Below, piece after piece: positions 41,351 through 50,326 of a stretch of DNA of 64,000 nucleotides. Made by a program: the position numbers and the translations under genes. This DNA comes from Caldilineaceae bacterium (GTDB lineage Bacteria; Chloroflexota; Anaerolineae; Caldilineales; Caldilineaceae). The DNA lies in the NCBI GenBank assembly GCA_019637695.1, contig JAHBVG010000011.1:43358-107357 (forward strand). The letters are read 5' to 3'. Within the stretch, counting starts at the first letter, position 1. Each line of letters opens with the position of its first letter. Under the pieces are notes generated by a model, which saw only the letters and a list, made by a program, of their open reading frames with translations, had not been told where the DNA came from and ran no database searches.

Positions 41351-42844
41351 TTACTGAACCAGTTCCACCCGGGCCAGCAGCCACTCGCTGATCAGTTCCA
41401 AAAAGCCGGGGACGAACTCAGGCGCGAGCAGGCTATACTCATCCACGCCGCCGGTTTCCGCCGCCTGGAAGAGATGATTGGCATTGGGGATGATCTCGAT
41501 GGTGACATCCTCGTTGCCTGCCGCTTCAGCAGCGGCGCGCACGGCATCGGCGTTTGCTTCCGCTGGCACTTGCAGATCCAGCCCGCCGAAGATCGCCAGC
41601 ACCGGCACGCTGATCTGGGCCAGATCCTCAGCCGGATCGTAGGCGATGAAGAAGCGATACCAGGGCGACTGTAACGCGGCCATCTGCTGCGCAACAACAT
41701 TGGCGGCGTAGGCATCCAGATCGCCAAGTTGCGCCTTCTGTGCGTCGGGCAGTTGCGCCAGTTGCTCGGCAATGATGTCTTGGATCAGAACCTCCAATTC
41801 GTCCCAACCTTCGTCGTTGCGCACGGTATCGAGTACTTGCGTCTGCCGGGTGCGAACACTCTCCAGTTCTTCGGCGCTGGCTCCACCATCTGCGGCCAAC
41901 AAGACTGCCTGTTCCAGCACCACATCGTAGCCCGAAAGGCCAGGGCCGGCCATGAGGATGATGAAGGCAATGTCCGGGTTGCGCGCTGCCAGCATAGTAG
42001 CAATCATGCCGCCTTCACTGTGACCAAGGATACCGATCTGCGCCGGATCGATCTCATCGCGGTCGAGCAGATAGTTCAGCGCCGACTCCGTATCCTCGGC
42101 AAAGTCCGCGCTGGTGGCCGACTCAACCTCACCGGTCGATCCGCCCACGCCCCGGTCGTCATAGCGGAGGACGGCGATGCCCTGGCGGGTAAGGGTGTCG
42201 GCAATCACGGCAAAGGGACGGTAACCAGGCGCAAGGTAGATCTCCTCATCCCGGTTCTGCGGCCCGCTGCCGGTCACAAGGATCAGCGCCGGGTGCGGAC
42301 CATCTCCTTCGGGCAGGGTGAGGGTTCCAGCCAGCGACACGTCGCCGTGGCTGAAAGTGACCTCTTCCGCTGTGTAGGGCAGATCCTCCTCAGCGACGGC
42401 CTCGATCTCAGGATCGGCCACCGGCAGCAGCTGAAAGGTCCCCGTGAAGCCGGATTGGCTGAAGGTCCCCGCGATGGAGCCATCAGCCTGTAGCTCCCCT
42501 TCAAGGACAGCAAGCTGTGGACCGGAGAGCATCTCAAAATGGACACGCGGCGAGTCAAAGCTGATCGAATGCAGCGGAATGTCGCTCGCTCCTTGCTGGG
42601 GGATATCGATGGTCCCAACCCAGCCATCCCCGTCGCGTGTGAAGTTGACGATAATTCGCAACTGCGTTCCCATGATTGAAATTGATCCATCCCAGCGCCC
42701 TTCCAGATCCGTGCGTCCGCTGTCAACTGGCGCAGCATCCACAGCCGGGAGAGGAGCAGGCTGTGCAGTCGGTACCCGAATTGCACACCCGACTAAAATC
42801 ACCAAAGCCAGAAGGGAAATGACAAAGAGTGGTAGTTTATACAT
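41351..42844 (-). CDS. Secreted lipoprotein: the same N-terminal domain fused to an alpha/beta hydrolase
   Basis: This 497-residue protein starts with a lipoprotein signal (lipobox LVGC, Cys20). Residues 44-140 are the same domain as in the gene at 38726-41095 (TDLEGRWDGSISIMGTQLRI, IDIPQQGASDIPLHSISFDS). A CocE/YqiK-type alpha/beta hydrolase follows, with nucleophile Ser276 in GHSEGG, an acid Asp423 in FGGLDLQVP and His457 in NANHLFQ. Such enzymes cleave esters or peptides of small secreted substrates. I start at 42844 because AAAGGG lies seven bases upstream; ATG 42850 is too close to it. It is read in the same direction as the serine hydrolase, with a hairpin between. Confidence 0.85.
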   Translation of the reverse strand: MYKLPLFVISLLALVILVGCAIRVPTAQPAPLPAVDAAPVDSGRTDLEGRWDGSISIMGTQLRIIVNFTRDGDGWVGTIDIPQQGASDIPLHSISFDSPRVHFEMLSGPQLAVLEGELQADGSIAGTFSQSGFTGTFQLLPVADPEIEAVAEEDLPYTAEEVTFSHGDVSLAGTLTLPEGDGPHPALILVTGSGPQNRDEEIYLAPGYRPFAVIADTLTRQGIAVLRYDDRGVGGSTGEVESATSADFAEDTESALNYLLDRDEIDPAQIGILGHSEGGMIATMLAARNPDIAFIILMAGPGLSGYDVVLEQAVLLAADGGASAEELESVRTRQTQVLDTVRNDEGWDELEVLIQDIIAEQLAQLPDAQKAQLGDLDAYAANVVAQQMAALQSPWYRFFIAYDPAEDLAQISVPVLAIFGGLDLQVPAEANADAVRAAAEAAGNEDVTIEIIPNANHLFQAAETGGVDEYSLLAPEFVPGFLELISEWLLARVELVQ

Positions 42845-42950
42845 ATGCATACCCTTTAGGGTGAAAAATGGATAGATGGTTCATCTGTTGAGATGGACAA
42901 TTCAAAAACAAGAATCGCCGACCTTTTGATTCCCAATACGCAGAGATTGC

Positions 42951-42975
42951 TGCCAGGTTTCAGAAAACCTAAAGA
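42951..42975. repeat. Degenerate agacccgccaggttt half-element
   Basis: tgccaggtttcagaaaacct can be read, but the outer parts of both arms are lost. It looks like a decayed copy of the hairpin at 47745-47782. Confidence 0.5.
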
Positions 42976-43083
42976 TCGAAAATCGGACCAGGCTGCGCAC
43001 GTCCTCATAAAAATGCACCCCACCTGTGAACCGTAACACAAGTGGGGCGCAATGGCTATAGATGTTTGACGTATCCAAAATGA

Positions 43084-43165
43084 GAATTTGCGATTGGGCG
43101 ATTAGGAGATTAAGCGATTGAACCTCTGCGCCAATCCCCTAATCGCTCAATCTCCTGATCCCCGC
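43084..43165. repeat. gcgattgggcgattagg words with complement
   Basis: gcgattgggcgattaggaga at the left and cctaatcgctcaatctcctg at the right are partly complementary. The same family lies at 11898, 33650 and 35044. The block begins about 20 bases before the end of the PPC-repeat gene's downstream spacer, next to its 3' end on the minus strand. Confidence 0.75.
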
Positions 43166-43184
43166 TGCATTGGATGGAATCGGC

Positions 43185-46100
43185 TCAAAACTTGTAAGTG
43201 ATCCTCAATGTAATGGCCTTGCCCGGCTTGGGTGGGAAGCCGCCCGCACCGGTCGTGGTGCAATCCGACGGCTCGGTGACCAGATCCGAAAGGAAGGGCA
43301 CACAGACCGAGATGGTCACTTCGTCCACGGTGGCTTCGATGGATGCGCCGGGGATCGAGAAATCGGCCTCGCCGTTCTTATTGGTTGGGATGGTCGCCCG
43401 GTTGGTATAGCCATCGGTGCCGACAATTTGGAACGAAATCGGGCAGGCAGCCACCGGCGGGCTGAGTTGCGTGCGCACGATCACCCCCTGACCCACCGCA
43501 GGGTCAGATGGGGTGGGCAGCGCTTCGGCAATGAACATCACATAAGCGCATTCAATCGGCTCAGGGTTGACGGCCTCTGGCACCACGGCGATCGATGCGC
43601 AATTTGTGGTCGGCGGCAGCGCGAAACCATCGGTTGTATTCAGGCAGATGTTCTCCGTCCCGCCCAACGAGATGGCGCTGGGGCAGGGATTCTGCACGCC
43701 GTCCGCCGTCAGGCAGGGATCATCCCACGCTTCCCACACCGTGGAGGGAATGACGCCGAAGCCAGTGTAGAGATCGGCGATGAAGGCGTTATAGGCGCGC
43801 AACTGTTCGTTTGTCCGCAGCAACGAACCAAAGGGCAGGCCGTCGGGTAGATCGGCGTGATAGCCGGCGGGGATCGTCACCGCCGAGAAGAGCGTCCCCG
43901 ATCCAAAGATCGGGCCGGGGAACTCCCAATCGCTGGCGAGCGGATCGAGATCAGCGTCGGCCAAGAGCGCCCATACACAGGTCCGGCCCGGATTGGCCCA
44001 GCGGTTGGTCACATCGGGCGGGGCAACGGGCAGCAGCGCATCCACATTGGTAGGCGTCGCCACAATCGAGTTGGGATCCGGCAGCGCCGTGAACGGTCCG
44101 CGGATGTCGGTAGGGCAGAGCGTTAGCCCATCCCAAGGGACGGCGACGCCCGCTGTACTTCTTGATGGAATGGTGTACGGGCCGGGGATGCCGGGACGAT
44201 TGGCGACGGAGACCGGCGCAATTGCGCCCACCCCGGCGGATCGTTCCTCATCCAAGCGCCCGAATTCCACCACCGTGCGACCGGATACTACTTTCACCTG
44301 CGGGCGAGCATTGGGCGTCACCGTAATATCCCAGCGGCATTCGTCGAAGAGCGTCCACTCGTCGTAGACGGTGAGGAAGAGGGTGTAGCGACCGGCCAAC
44401 GTCGGCTTGAACGCATAGCCGGGGAGCGCTTCGCCCGACGCCACCGTCGCGCCGGCGCTGGTATGCTTGCCCGAAAGGTTTTCGGATAGCGTCCAAAAAG
44501 TGCGCAACGTTTTGCCTTCGGGATCAGTGGCTGTCGCCGCGAAGGTGATCTGCTCGCTCTTGAACTGTTCCAACTTCATCGGGCCAACCGCCACAATGCG
44601 CGAAGGCAGCGCCGTCGCCCCAGGATCACCATTGATCACCGCGACACCGTCCGGCGCGGTGGCGCTGCATGCCACTGTTGGCCGCACGTTGCTCCCCGCC
44701 GTCACCGTGCGCCCGGCAAAGGAGATGGTCACCGCCGGGTTGTCGCTGGTCGCGCCGTCATCGCCGATGGTGATGGTCTGCTCGCCGCCGCCGACCGGCA
44801 CGTTGAAGAAGAGCGAATTGGCGACGCCCGGCTGCGGCTGCGGATAGGAGACGACCAGATGGTAGCGCCCAGGCCGCAGTTGCAGCAGTTGCGCCTCGTC
44901 GGGTTTCAGTTCCCAGTTCGGGTGGCCGGTGAAGGGTTGACAGCCTGCGGGCACGTCGAGATCCGAGGTGTCGGGGTCGGGGCTTGGGCCAGACATGAAG
45001 GTAATCTGAATCTGCGGCCCGGTAGCGGCGTTGCGCAGGATCACCCGCTGATAATCGTCGAATGAGCCGCAGAAAGCCGCGAAATAGGAGAATCCATCGG
45101 TGGTGGTATGGATCAGCCGATTCTCCATCTCACCGCCCAGATCAAGCCAAGTTTCGCCATCCCAGCGGCCAATGAACATTTCGGCAGCGCCCATCCCCAC
45201 CGGCACGGGCAAAGTGATGGTCACCGGCTGGCTGAATTTTTGGCCGTGCGGGGTGAAGATCCAATACTTGCCGGCGGGGAAGGGGCCAAAGGGAGAGCCG
45301 ACGGGCGCGCTGTCGCTGGTGGCAATGTCCACGCCGACGAAGCCTTCCACTGCGCCGGGGGGAACTTCGAGCCGCGCGCCGTTCACCAATAGATCCTCTG
45401 GCAGAGTGACGAGCAACTCATTGCCCATTGGCCCAACCTGCCCCGAAATCTGGATAGACCCTGGGTCCGCCGCCGTGCCTGTTATTGTCTCGGTCGAAGT
45501 CATCGGTGTAGTGGATGAAGGCTGGGTGGAGGCGGCTGTCGGCGGCGCTGTCACCTGAGTGGGATCGATGGGCGTCGGGCTGGTGTAGATCACATAGGGC
45601 TGGCTCGATTTCTGACCGGTGTTGTCGGCGATTTCGATGATGTAGATGCCCGGCTCGGTCAGCGTGACGAGGAGTTCGGTGTTGCTGCCCGGCGTCGATG
45701 GTTGGGTCCAATCGACGATCACGCTCTGCTGCGCGTTCCAGACCCGCACCGAGATGGTCAACGCGGGGGCCACGTTGGCGACGAGAATATGGAGATCCCC
45801 AGCCGCGGCCACGTCAACGCTGAACCAATCGTGATCCCCCGCCGGGAAGATGTTGCCCGCCGTTGATGTGTTGAGCGCAATTGGCGCAGCGCTGGCAAAG
45901 TCGTCGTTGGTCGATCCGCTGTCGATGATGGCGGAGAAGCGGGTCTTCAGCGTGTAAGGCTGAATGCTGCGCGCATCGTCTCCGCTGTCGCGAACCTCCA
46001 AAAGATAGCGGTCGGGTGTCACCACATCGACGAGGCCGCTGGTGTTGCCCCCCTTTGCCAGCGGAGCAATCCACCCGCTGACGGCATCCCCGTTGGCGTT

Positions 46101-47477
46101 CCACAGGCGGAAGACGATATCGAGATTGGGGGCAACGTCGCTGACGTCAATTTGAAGTTCGCCGCTCCGATCCGCTTGCAGCCCATACCAATCCACATCG
46201 CCCACCGGCAGGATGTTGGCCTGCACGCTGCGGTCGATGCCGAGTTCGGCTGCCGCGCCAAAGTTGTTGTTCGGCTCGTTGGCGTCGACGGCCGGGGTGA
46301 AATTGATGGTGAGGGTGTATGGATCAATGCTGCGGCCATCATCGCTGCCGTCGCGCACTTCGAGATAGTATCGGCCTGGGGCGGGCAGATCGACCATCCC
46401 TGTGGTGTCGCCGCCCTTGGCCAGCGGGGTGATCCACGCGCTGATGGCGTCACGATTGGCGTTCCAGACCCGCAGCGAAATATCCAGATCGGCGGGCACA
46501 CCGGTGACGGCGATCTGCAACTCGCCGTGATGGTTCACCTCGAAGCTGTACCAATCCTCATCGCGCACCGGCAGGATCGTGGCGTCGACGGACTTGGCAG
46601 GGATCAACAGGGCCGCCGCCCCAAAGCTGTTGTTCGGTTCAGCTCGGTCACCGCTCTCGGTAAAGTTGATCGTCAACGAATACGGCTGCACAGATCGAGC
46701 GTCGTCGCTGCCGTCGCGCACTTCGAGATAGTATCGGCCTGGGGCGGGCAGATCGACCATGCCTTTGGTGTCGCCGCCCTTGGCCAGCGGGGTGATCCAC
46801 GCGCTGATGGCGTCACGATTGGCGTTCCAGACCCGCAGCGAAATATCCAGATCGGCGGGCACACCGGTGATGGCGATCTGCAATTCGCCCTGATCTTTCA
46901 CCTCGAAGCTGTACCAATCCTCATCGCGCACCGGCAGGATCGTGGCCTGGATCGTCTGCGCTGCCACAATCGGCGCGGCGTGGCCGAAATCGAAGTTGGG
47001 TTCAGAGGCATCGATCGCAGGGGTGAAGGTTGTCTGCAACGTGTAGGCTTGCGCAGATTCGGCGTCGTCGCCGCCGTCTCGTACTTCGAGATAGTAGCGA
47101 CCAGCGCTGGGCAGATCCACGCTGCCCTGAGTGTCGCCGCCCTTGGCCAGCGGCGCGATCCAGGCGCTGATGGCGTCACGGTTGGCGTTCCATACGCGCA
47201 CGTCAATATCCAACGACGACGCTACATTGGTGATCAGGATCTTGAGTTCCCCCTGATTGGGAACGGTGAAGGCGTACCAATCCACATCGCGTAGGGGTGT
47301 GATCTGCTCCTGAACGGTATCATTGACGGCGACGGGGGACGCTTTCCCAAATGAATCGTTGGGTTCTGGCCCATCCCCATCGGTCTGCGCGGAAAGGGAG
47401 ATGGCTGGCAGCAAGCTCAGACAGAGCAACACGAGGAAGACGCGTCTAACCATAGAAACGAGGGTTCGCGTGGACAT
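43185..47477 (-). CDS. Large secreted protein with five PPC-type repeats and Ig/PKD-like domains
   Basis: This 1430-residue protein has a Sec signal peptide (about 1-30, ending SLSAQ). Five repeats of about 120 residues follow to about residue 640, each with EPN.SFG, DVDWYAF or DEDWYSF, RVWNANRDAISAWI, APGRYYLEVRDGSDD and YTL. This is the pre-peptidase C-terminal (PPC) fold. Repeats 2 and 3 are almost identical. A Thr/Ser/Pro linker, a ZU5-like region (NGARLEVPPGAVEGFVGVDI), a PKD/Ig-like region (TLAGRYTLFLTVYDEWTLFD) and a C-terminal Ig-like domain complete it. No protease motif is seen. AAAGGA lies before ATG 47477; the frame upstream has another ATG without ribosome site. A surface or matrix role is likely. 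Confidence 0.85.
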   Translation of the reverse strand: MSTRTLVSMVRRVFLVLLCLSLLPAISLSAQTDGDGPEPNDSFGKASPVAVNDTVQEQITPLRDVDWYAFTVPNQGELKILITNVASSLDIDVRVWNANRDAISAWIAPLAKGGDTQGSVDLPSAGRYYLEVRDGGDDAESAQAYTLQTTFTPAIDASEPNFDFGHAAPIVAAQTIQATILPVRDEDWYSFEVKDQGELQIAITGVPADLDISLRVWNANRDAISAWITPLAKGGDTKGMVDLPAPGRYYLEVRDGSDDARSVQPYSLTINFTESGDRAEPNNSFGAAALLIPAKSVDATILPVRDEDWYSFEVNHHGELQIAVTGVPADLDISLRVWNANRDAISAWITPLAKGGDTTGMVDLPAPGRYYLEVRDGSDDGRSIDPYTLTINFTPAVDANEPNNNFGAAAELGIDRSVQANILPVGDVDWYGLQADRSGELQIDVSDVAPNLDIVFRLWNANGDAVSGWIAPLAKGGNTSGLVDVVTPDRYLLEVRDSGDDARSIQPYTLKTRFSAIIDSGSTNDDFASAAPIALNTSTAGNIFPAGDHDWFSVDVAAAGDLHILVANVAPALTISVRVWNAQQSVIVDWTQPSTPGSNTELLVTLTEPGIYIIEIADNTGQKSSQPYVIYTSPTPIDPTQVTAPPTAASTQPSSTTPMTSTETITGTAADPGSIQISGQVGPMGNELLVTLPEDLLVNGARLEVPPGAVEGFVGVDIATSDSAPVGSPFGPFPAGKYWIFTPHGQKFSQPVTITLPVPVGMGAAEMFIGRWDGETWLDLGGEMENRLIHTTTDGFSYFAAFCGSFDDYQRVILRNAATGPQIQITFMSGPSPDPDTSDLDVPAGCQPFTGHPNWELKPDEAQLLQLRPGRYHLVVSYPQPQPGVANSLFFNVPVGGGEQTITIGDDGATSDNPAVTISFAGRTVTAGSNVRPTVACSATAPDGVAVINGDPGATALPSRIVAVGPMKLEQFKSEQITFAATATDPEGKTLRTFWTLSENLSGKHTSAGATVASGEALPGYAFKPTLAGRYTLFLTVYDEWTLFDECRWDITVTPNARPQVKVVSGRTVVEFGRLDEERSAGVGAIAPVSVANRPGIPGPYTIPSRSTAGVAVPWDGLTLCPTDIRGPFTALPDPNSIVATPTNVDALLPVAPPDVTNRWANPGRTCVWALLADADLDPLASDWEFPGPIFGSGTLFSAVTIPAGYHADLPDGLPFGSLLRTNEQLRAYNAFIADLYTGFGVIPSTVWEAWDDPCLTADGVQNPCPSAISLGGTENICLNTTDGFALPPTTNCASIAVVPEAVNPEPIECAYVMFIAEALPTPSDPAVGQGVIVRTQLSPPVAACPISFQIVGTDGYTNRATIPTNKNGEADFSIPGASIEATVDEVTISVCVPFLSDLVTEPSDCTTTGAGGFPPKPGKAITLRITYKF

Positions 47478-47792
47478 ACAGCAATTCCTTTCTGCTGTGG
47501 GCCTCAACGCGGGATCAGGGTCGTGTTGTGGTCAGATACCTTCTAGGAATGGGGTAGGTTGGGGGCCACACCAACGGCTCCATACGCAAGGACACTCATG
47601 CCCGACCACATATCGGCTGTGATCTCTGTTGCTGGCAATTAGGTAAGATTAAAGTGCCCAAACTTATAGAAAACAACGCAAACGGTGTACCCCTCTATCA
47701 TAGATCTAAGCGCGACGCGACGCAAGCCCCTAGACTAAAATTTATAAGACCCGCCAGGTTTCAGCAAACCTGGCGGGTCTTAGCTCAGTGCG
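47478..47792. other. 315-bp spacer upstream of the PPC-repeat gene
   Basis: No gene is seen. Bases 47745-47782 hold the longest agacccgccaggttt hairpin. The rest (47520-47740) is unstructured with scattered AT-rich segments and presumably carries the promoter of the PPC gene, which I could not identify. Confidence 0.6.
47745..47782. repeat. agacccgccaggttt hairpin, copy 4 of 4
   Basis: Arms 47745-47761 (taagacccgccaggttt) and 47766-47782 are perfect over 17 bp with a cagc loop. It lies 11 bases before the stop of the small membrane-protein gene. Confidence 0.9.
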
Positions 47793-48002
47793 TCAGAAGC
47801 GGAACGACAGCCAATCTGTGCCGGTGAAGATAGAGCAGGCCATGAAGACAAAGACCAGCAGCAGGATGACGCCGCAGCCCATGCCGCTGCATCCGCCGCG
47901 GCCAAAGCCGACCCTGCCCTGCAACCAGTCGAAGATCCAATTTAAGGCGAACAAGCGAATCAACCCGCCCAGACAGCCTGGGTTTTGTCGCAAATCGTTC
48001 AT
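47793..48002 (-). CDS. Small membrane protein, 69 aa
   Basis: This 69-residue protein has two hydrophobic parts, IRLFALNWIFDWLQG (about 15-29) and a stronger membrane segment MGCGVILLLVFVFMACSIF (about 41-59), with a Gly/Arg/Cys-rich stretch between them. It has no family I know. AAAGGA lies nine bases before ATG 48002, which supports it as a real gene. It converges on nothing and stands alone just upstream of the PPC gene, on the same strand but behind a hairpin. A role in envelope is a guess. Confidence 0.6.
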   Translation of the reverse strand: MNDLRQNPGCLGGLIRLFALNWIFDWLQGRVGFGRGGCSGMGCGVILLLVFVFMACSIFTGTDWLSFRF

Positions 48003-48130
48003 TGAGGGAATTCCTTTCTGATATGTAAAACGTGAATTTCAGTATTAGTTTCGCGCTTCACCCCCGCGGTTTACGCATGACACATTACGAAGTGTTGACG
48101 ATTGTAGTGTGTGGCGAATTGCGAATTACG

Positions 48131-48199
48131 TGAAGCGTAGTGCATAGTATGTAGTACGTATAATTGTCACCTGCAACCTGCAAACCTGCAAACCTGCAA
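48131..48199. repeat. Composite repeat in reverse orientation
   Basis: gaagcgtagtgcatagtatg words are followed by aattgtcacctgcaacctgc and aaacctgcaaacctgcaaag words. The last copy merges with the Shine-Dalgarno AAAGGAG of the next gene. It is the reverse complement, in order, of the block at 6111-6180. Confidence 0.85.
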
Positions 48200-48209
48200 A
48201 GGAGTTTTT

Positions 48210-48545
48210 ATGCGCGAATCCCACACCGCCGTCCTCGAACGCAACGTCACATGGACGGGCGCGTTCGAGATCGAACCCTACGAAACCGCCTGGGCCGGGG
48301 AAGCCATCTACTTTGTGCGAGCATTGGACGTTTTGCGCATCCCGTCAGGGTATGTCGCTCGTGTTCAGATCTCACCCGACGGCATTCATTGGTGCGATGA
48401 GGGTACGGAATTGCCGTTGCCCAATCAGCCGGACGAAGTCACCTTTGCCCGCGTCCGTCGCTTTGGCGGCTGGCTGCGCGCCGTGGGTGAACTCCCCGCC
48501 GACGCAAGTTTGACGGTGATCGTCTACCTGACGTTGAAGGAATAA
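48210..48545 (+). CDS. Hypothetical protein, 111 aa
   Basis: This small soluble protein has no recognised family. It has an alternating beta pattern (FEIEPYETAWAGEAIYFVRA, SGYVARVQISPDGIHWCDEG, FARVRRFGGWLRAVGELPAD) like a galactose-binding or phage-tail-like jelly roll. AAAGGAG lies eight bases before ATG 48210. It is followed 96 bases on by a larger protein of unknown function in the same direction; the spacer carries a word-repeat pair. No function can be inferred. Confidence 0.7.
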   Translation: MRESHTAVLERNVTWTGAFEIEPYETAWAGEAIYFVRALDVLRIPSGYVARVQISPDGIHWCDEGTELPLPNQPDEVTFARVRRFGGWLRAVGELPADASLTVIVYLTLKE

Positions 48546-48550
48546 GATGG

Positions 48551-48622
48551 ATTTACGATTTTCGATTGACGATTCACGTCCTCGACCGGACAATCGTCAA
48601 TCATCAATCATCAATCGTAAAT
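48551..48622. repeat. Inverted repeat of atttacgattttcgattgac words
   Basis: The left arm 48551-48574 follows the stop codon of the upstream gene after five bases. The right arm 48592-48622 is three degenerate tcatcaatca/tcgtcaatc copies that pair with it, and it ends just before the AAAGGA of the next gene. Confidence 0.85.
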
Positions 48623-48641
48623 TCCCCAAAGGAACCCACCT

Positions 48642-49508
48642 ATGACCACCCAACAAACTCTCATCATTCCTCCCGATCTTTCCCGCTTTGAGCCGCTACC
48701 CAAGATCCTCTTTTTCGACGATTTTGATCGAGGGTTACAAGGGTGGACCGGGCTGATCGGCAATTACGAAGGATCGCTCAATTCGATGCTCCCCCCCTAC
48801 CGCGATCTGCGCCCGCCGCAGTTGAGCAACCTCACCCAATGGGACACGGGCAGCGACGGCTCGCTCAACGGCACGTATGCCATGAAGCTGGCGACGCGGG
48901 CGCGCAGCGGCTCCTTTGCCGTCGGGATCAAGCGCGCCACCTTCCGTAAGGCCGGTCCTGTGCGGCTGGAGGCTTACTTCACTTTCAAGCCGGAAGCCTC
49001 CGAGTTGAAACTTTCTGAGACTGATGTGCGCGCTGTGGGCGTCCTCTTCGATCTACAGGATGGCGACAGCAAGCCCAATCCATATCGGGTGATGCCCCAT
49101 CTGCGTTATCTCAACGCGCTTAATGGTGAAGCCGTGGGCAAATGGCAGTTCAAAGCCCGCCGCGAGGAACTCCTCGACATTGGCGGCAGCGGCAAGACCA
49201 AATCCCATTTCCATCTTGCCGCCGAAGGCTGGGAAGATCTACCGGGCGGCGGGCAGAAGCTCTGCTACAACGAGATCGCCACCAAGCAGAACTGGTATTA
49301 TCTGCGTCTGGATTTCGATCTGGCCGACATGAAGTTCTTGCGCTTCCAATGCAACGACCGCGTCTACGACATGGACAGCGTCAACGCCATGCGCATCCCG
49401 GCGATGGCGAACCTATGGTGTATGCTCAACACCGTCTTCTTTGTGGAGACGGACCGCGATAAACGCGCTTTCCTCTATGTCGATTCAGTGGTGCTGTCCG
49501 GGGAGTGA
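48642..49508 (+). CDS. Conserved-looking protein of unknown function, 288 aa
   Basis: The 288-residue protein is soluble without a signal peptide. Marked segments are ILFFDDFDRGLQGWTGLIGN, LPPYRDLRPPQLSNLTQWDT and LCYNEIATKQNWYYLRLDFD. The pattern looks like a concanavalin-type beta-sandwich. I associate it, from memory only, with proteins annotated DUF6772 found in Chloroflexota and Planctomycetes; this is not certain. AAAGGA precedes ATG 48642. The FAD oxidoreductase two genes on and this protein may belong to a carbohydrate-type cluster, but no transporter or hydrolase is next to them. Confidence 0.6.
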   Translation: MTTQQTLIIPPDLSRFEPLPKILFFDDFDRGLQGWTGLIGNYEGSLNSMLPPYRDLRPPQLSNLTQWDTGSDGSLNGTYAMKLATRARSGSFAVGIKRATFRKAGPVRLEAYFTFKPEASELKLSETDVRAVGVLFDLQDGDSKPNPYRVMPHLRYLNALNGEAVGKWQFKARREELLDIGGSGKTKSHFHLAAEGWEDLPGGGQKLCYNEIATKQNWYYLRLDFDLADMKFLRFQCNDRVYDMDSVNAMRIPAMANLWCMLNTVFFVETDRDKRAFLYVDSVVLSGE

Positions 49509-49592
49509 TAGAGAGGAGATGGATGTGATGTTATAATTACCATCAAAACGCAGGGGTTTCTGTGCCGGGAAGAGAGATGCAGGAGATCTGTT

Positions 49593-50288
49593 ATGTTGAC
49601 AGCACGAGCGCCAGAACAACCAAAAGAGATTGTCTACCCAGAAAGTGATGGGATGCCAATGGCCGACAATACGCTGCAATTTCGCTGGATTGTCACCATT
49701 CAAGGCGGATTGGATCTGCTCTTTAGGGATAATCCCAGTGTGTTTGTGGCAGGGGATCTGCTCTGGTATCCCATTGAAGGGGAGCCGACTATCCGCGTTG
49801 CCCCAGACGTAATGGTTGTCTTTGGCCGCCCGAAAGGGGATCGGGGGGCTTATCTACAATGGCGAGAAGGCGGCATCGCGCCGCAGGTTGTCTTTGAGAT
49901 CCTATCGCCCGGCAACACTGTGATGGAAATGACGCGCAAGTTAGGATTTTATGATCGCTACGGCGTTGAAGAGTACTATCTCTATGACCCGGATCGGAAT
50001 GAATTGAGTATCTGGATCGATCAGGAAGGCGGCTTGACCGAAGTCGAAGATGTCGATGGCTGGATCAGTCCGCGTTTGGGGATTCGCTTTGCACAAACGG
50101 CTGAGACCCTCAAGATCTACCGACCAGACGGCGCCATATTTGATCCTTACGTGGAGCTAGGTACACGCCTGGAGATGGAACGTCAACGCGCCGAACAAGA
50201 ACGTCAGCGCGCCGAACAGGAACGTCAGCGCGCCGAGCGTCTGGCCGCCCAATTGCGCGCCCTAGGCGTCGATCCCGACCAAAGCTAA
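49593..50288 (+). CDS. Uma2 family endonuclease
   Basis: This 231-residue protein has the Uma2 nuclease core: [20 protein letters not shown] with the catalytic Asp, [15 protein letters not shown] with Glu, and [20 protein letters not shown] with the Lys-type end of the PD-(D/E)xK fold. A C-terminal coiled coil of three ERQRAEQ heptads is encoded by a 21-bp tandem DNA repeat (50179-50240). A TATAAT box lies at 49532-49537 and a short leader follows. Uma2 proteins are common in Chloroflexota and Cyanobacteria; their biological role is poorly known. Confidence 0.9.
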   Translation: MLTARAPEQPKEIVYPESDGMPMADNTLQFRWIVTIQGGLDLLFRDNPSVFVAGDLLWYPIEGEPTIRVAPDVMVVFGRPKGDRGAYLQWREGGIAPQVVFEILSPGNTVMEMTRKLGFYDRYGVEEYYLYDPDRNELSIWIDQEGGLTEVEDVDGWISPRLGIRFAQTAETLKIYRPDGAIFDPYVELGTRLEMERQRAEQERQRAEQERQRAERLAAQLRALGVDPDQS

Positions 50289-50326
50289 TCAGTCAACAAG
50301 ATTTCAACTGGAAAGGCAAATCCCCC

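Noticed and set aside
46152..47294. A 380-residue open frame on the + strand opposite the PPC-repeat gene
   Set aside because: It lies wholly opposite the clear PPC repeats and only reflects their period and GC-rich third codon positions; it has no ribosome site and no domain.
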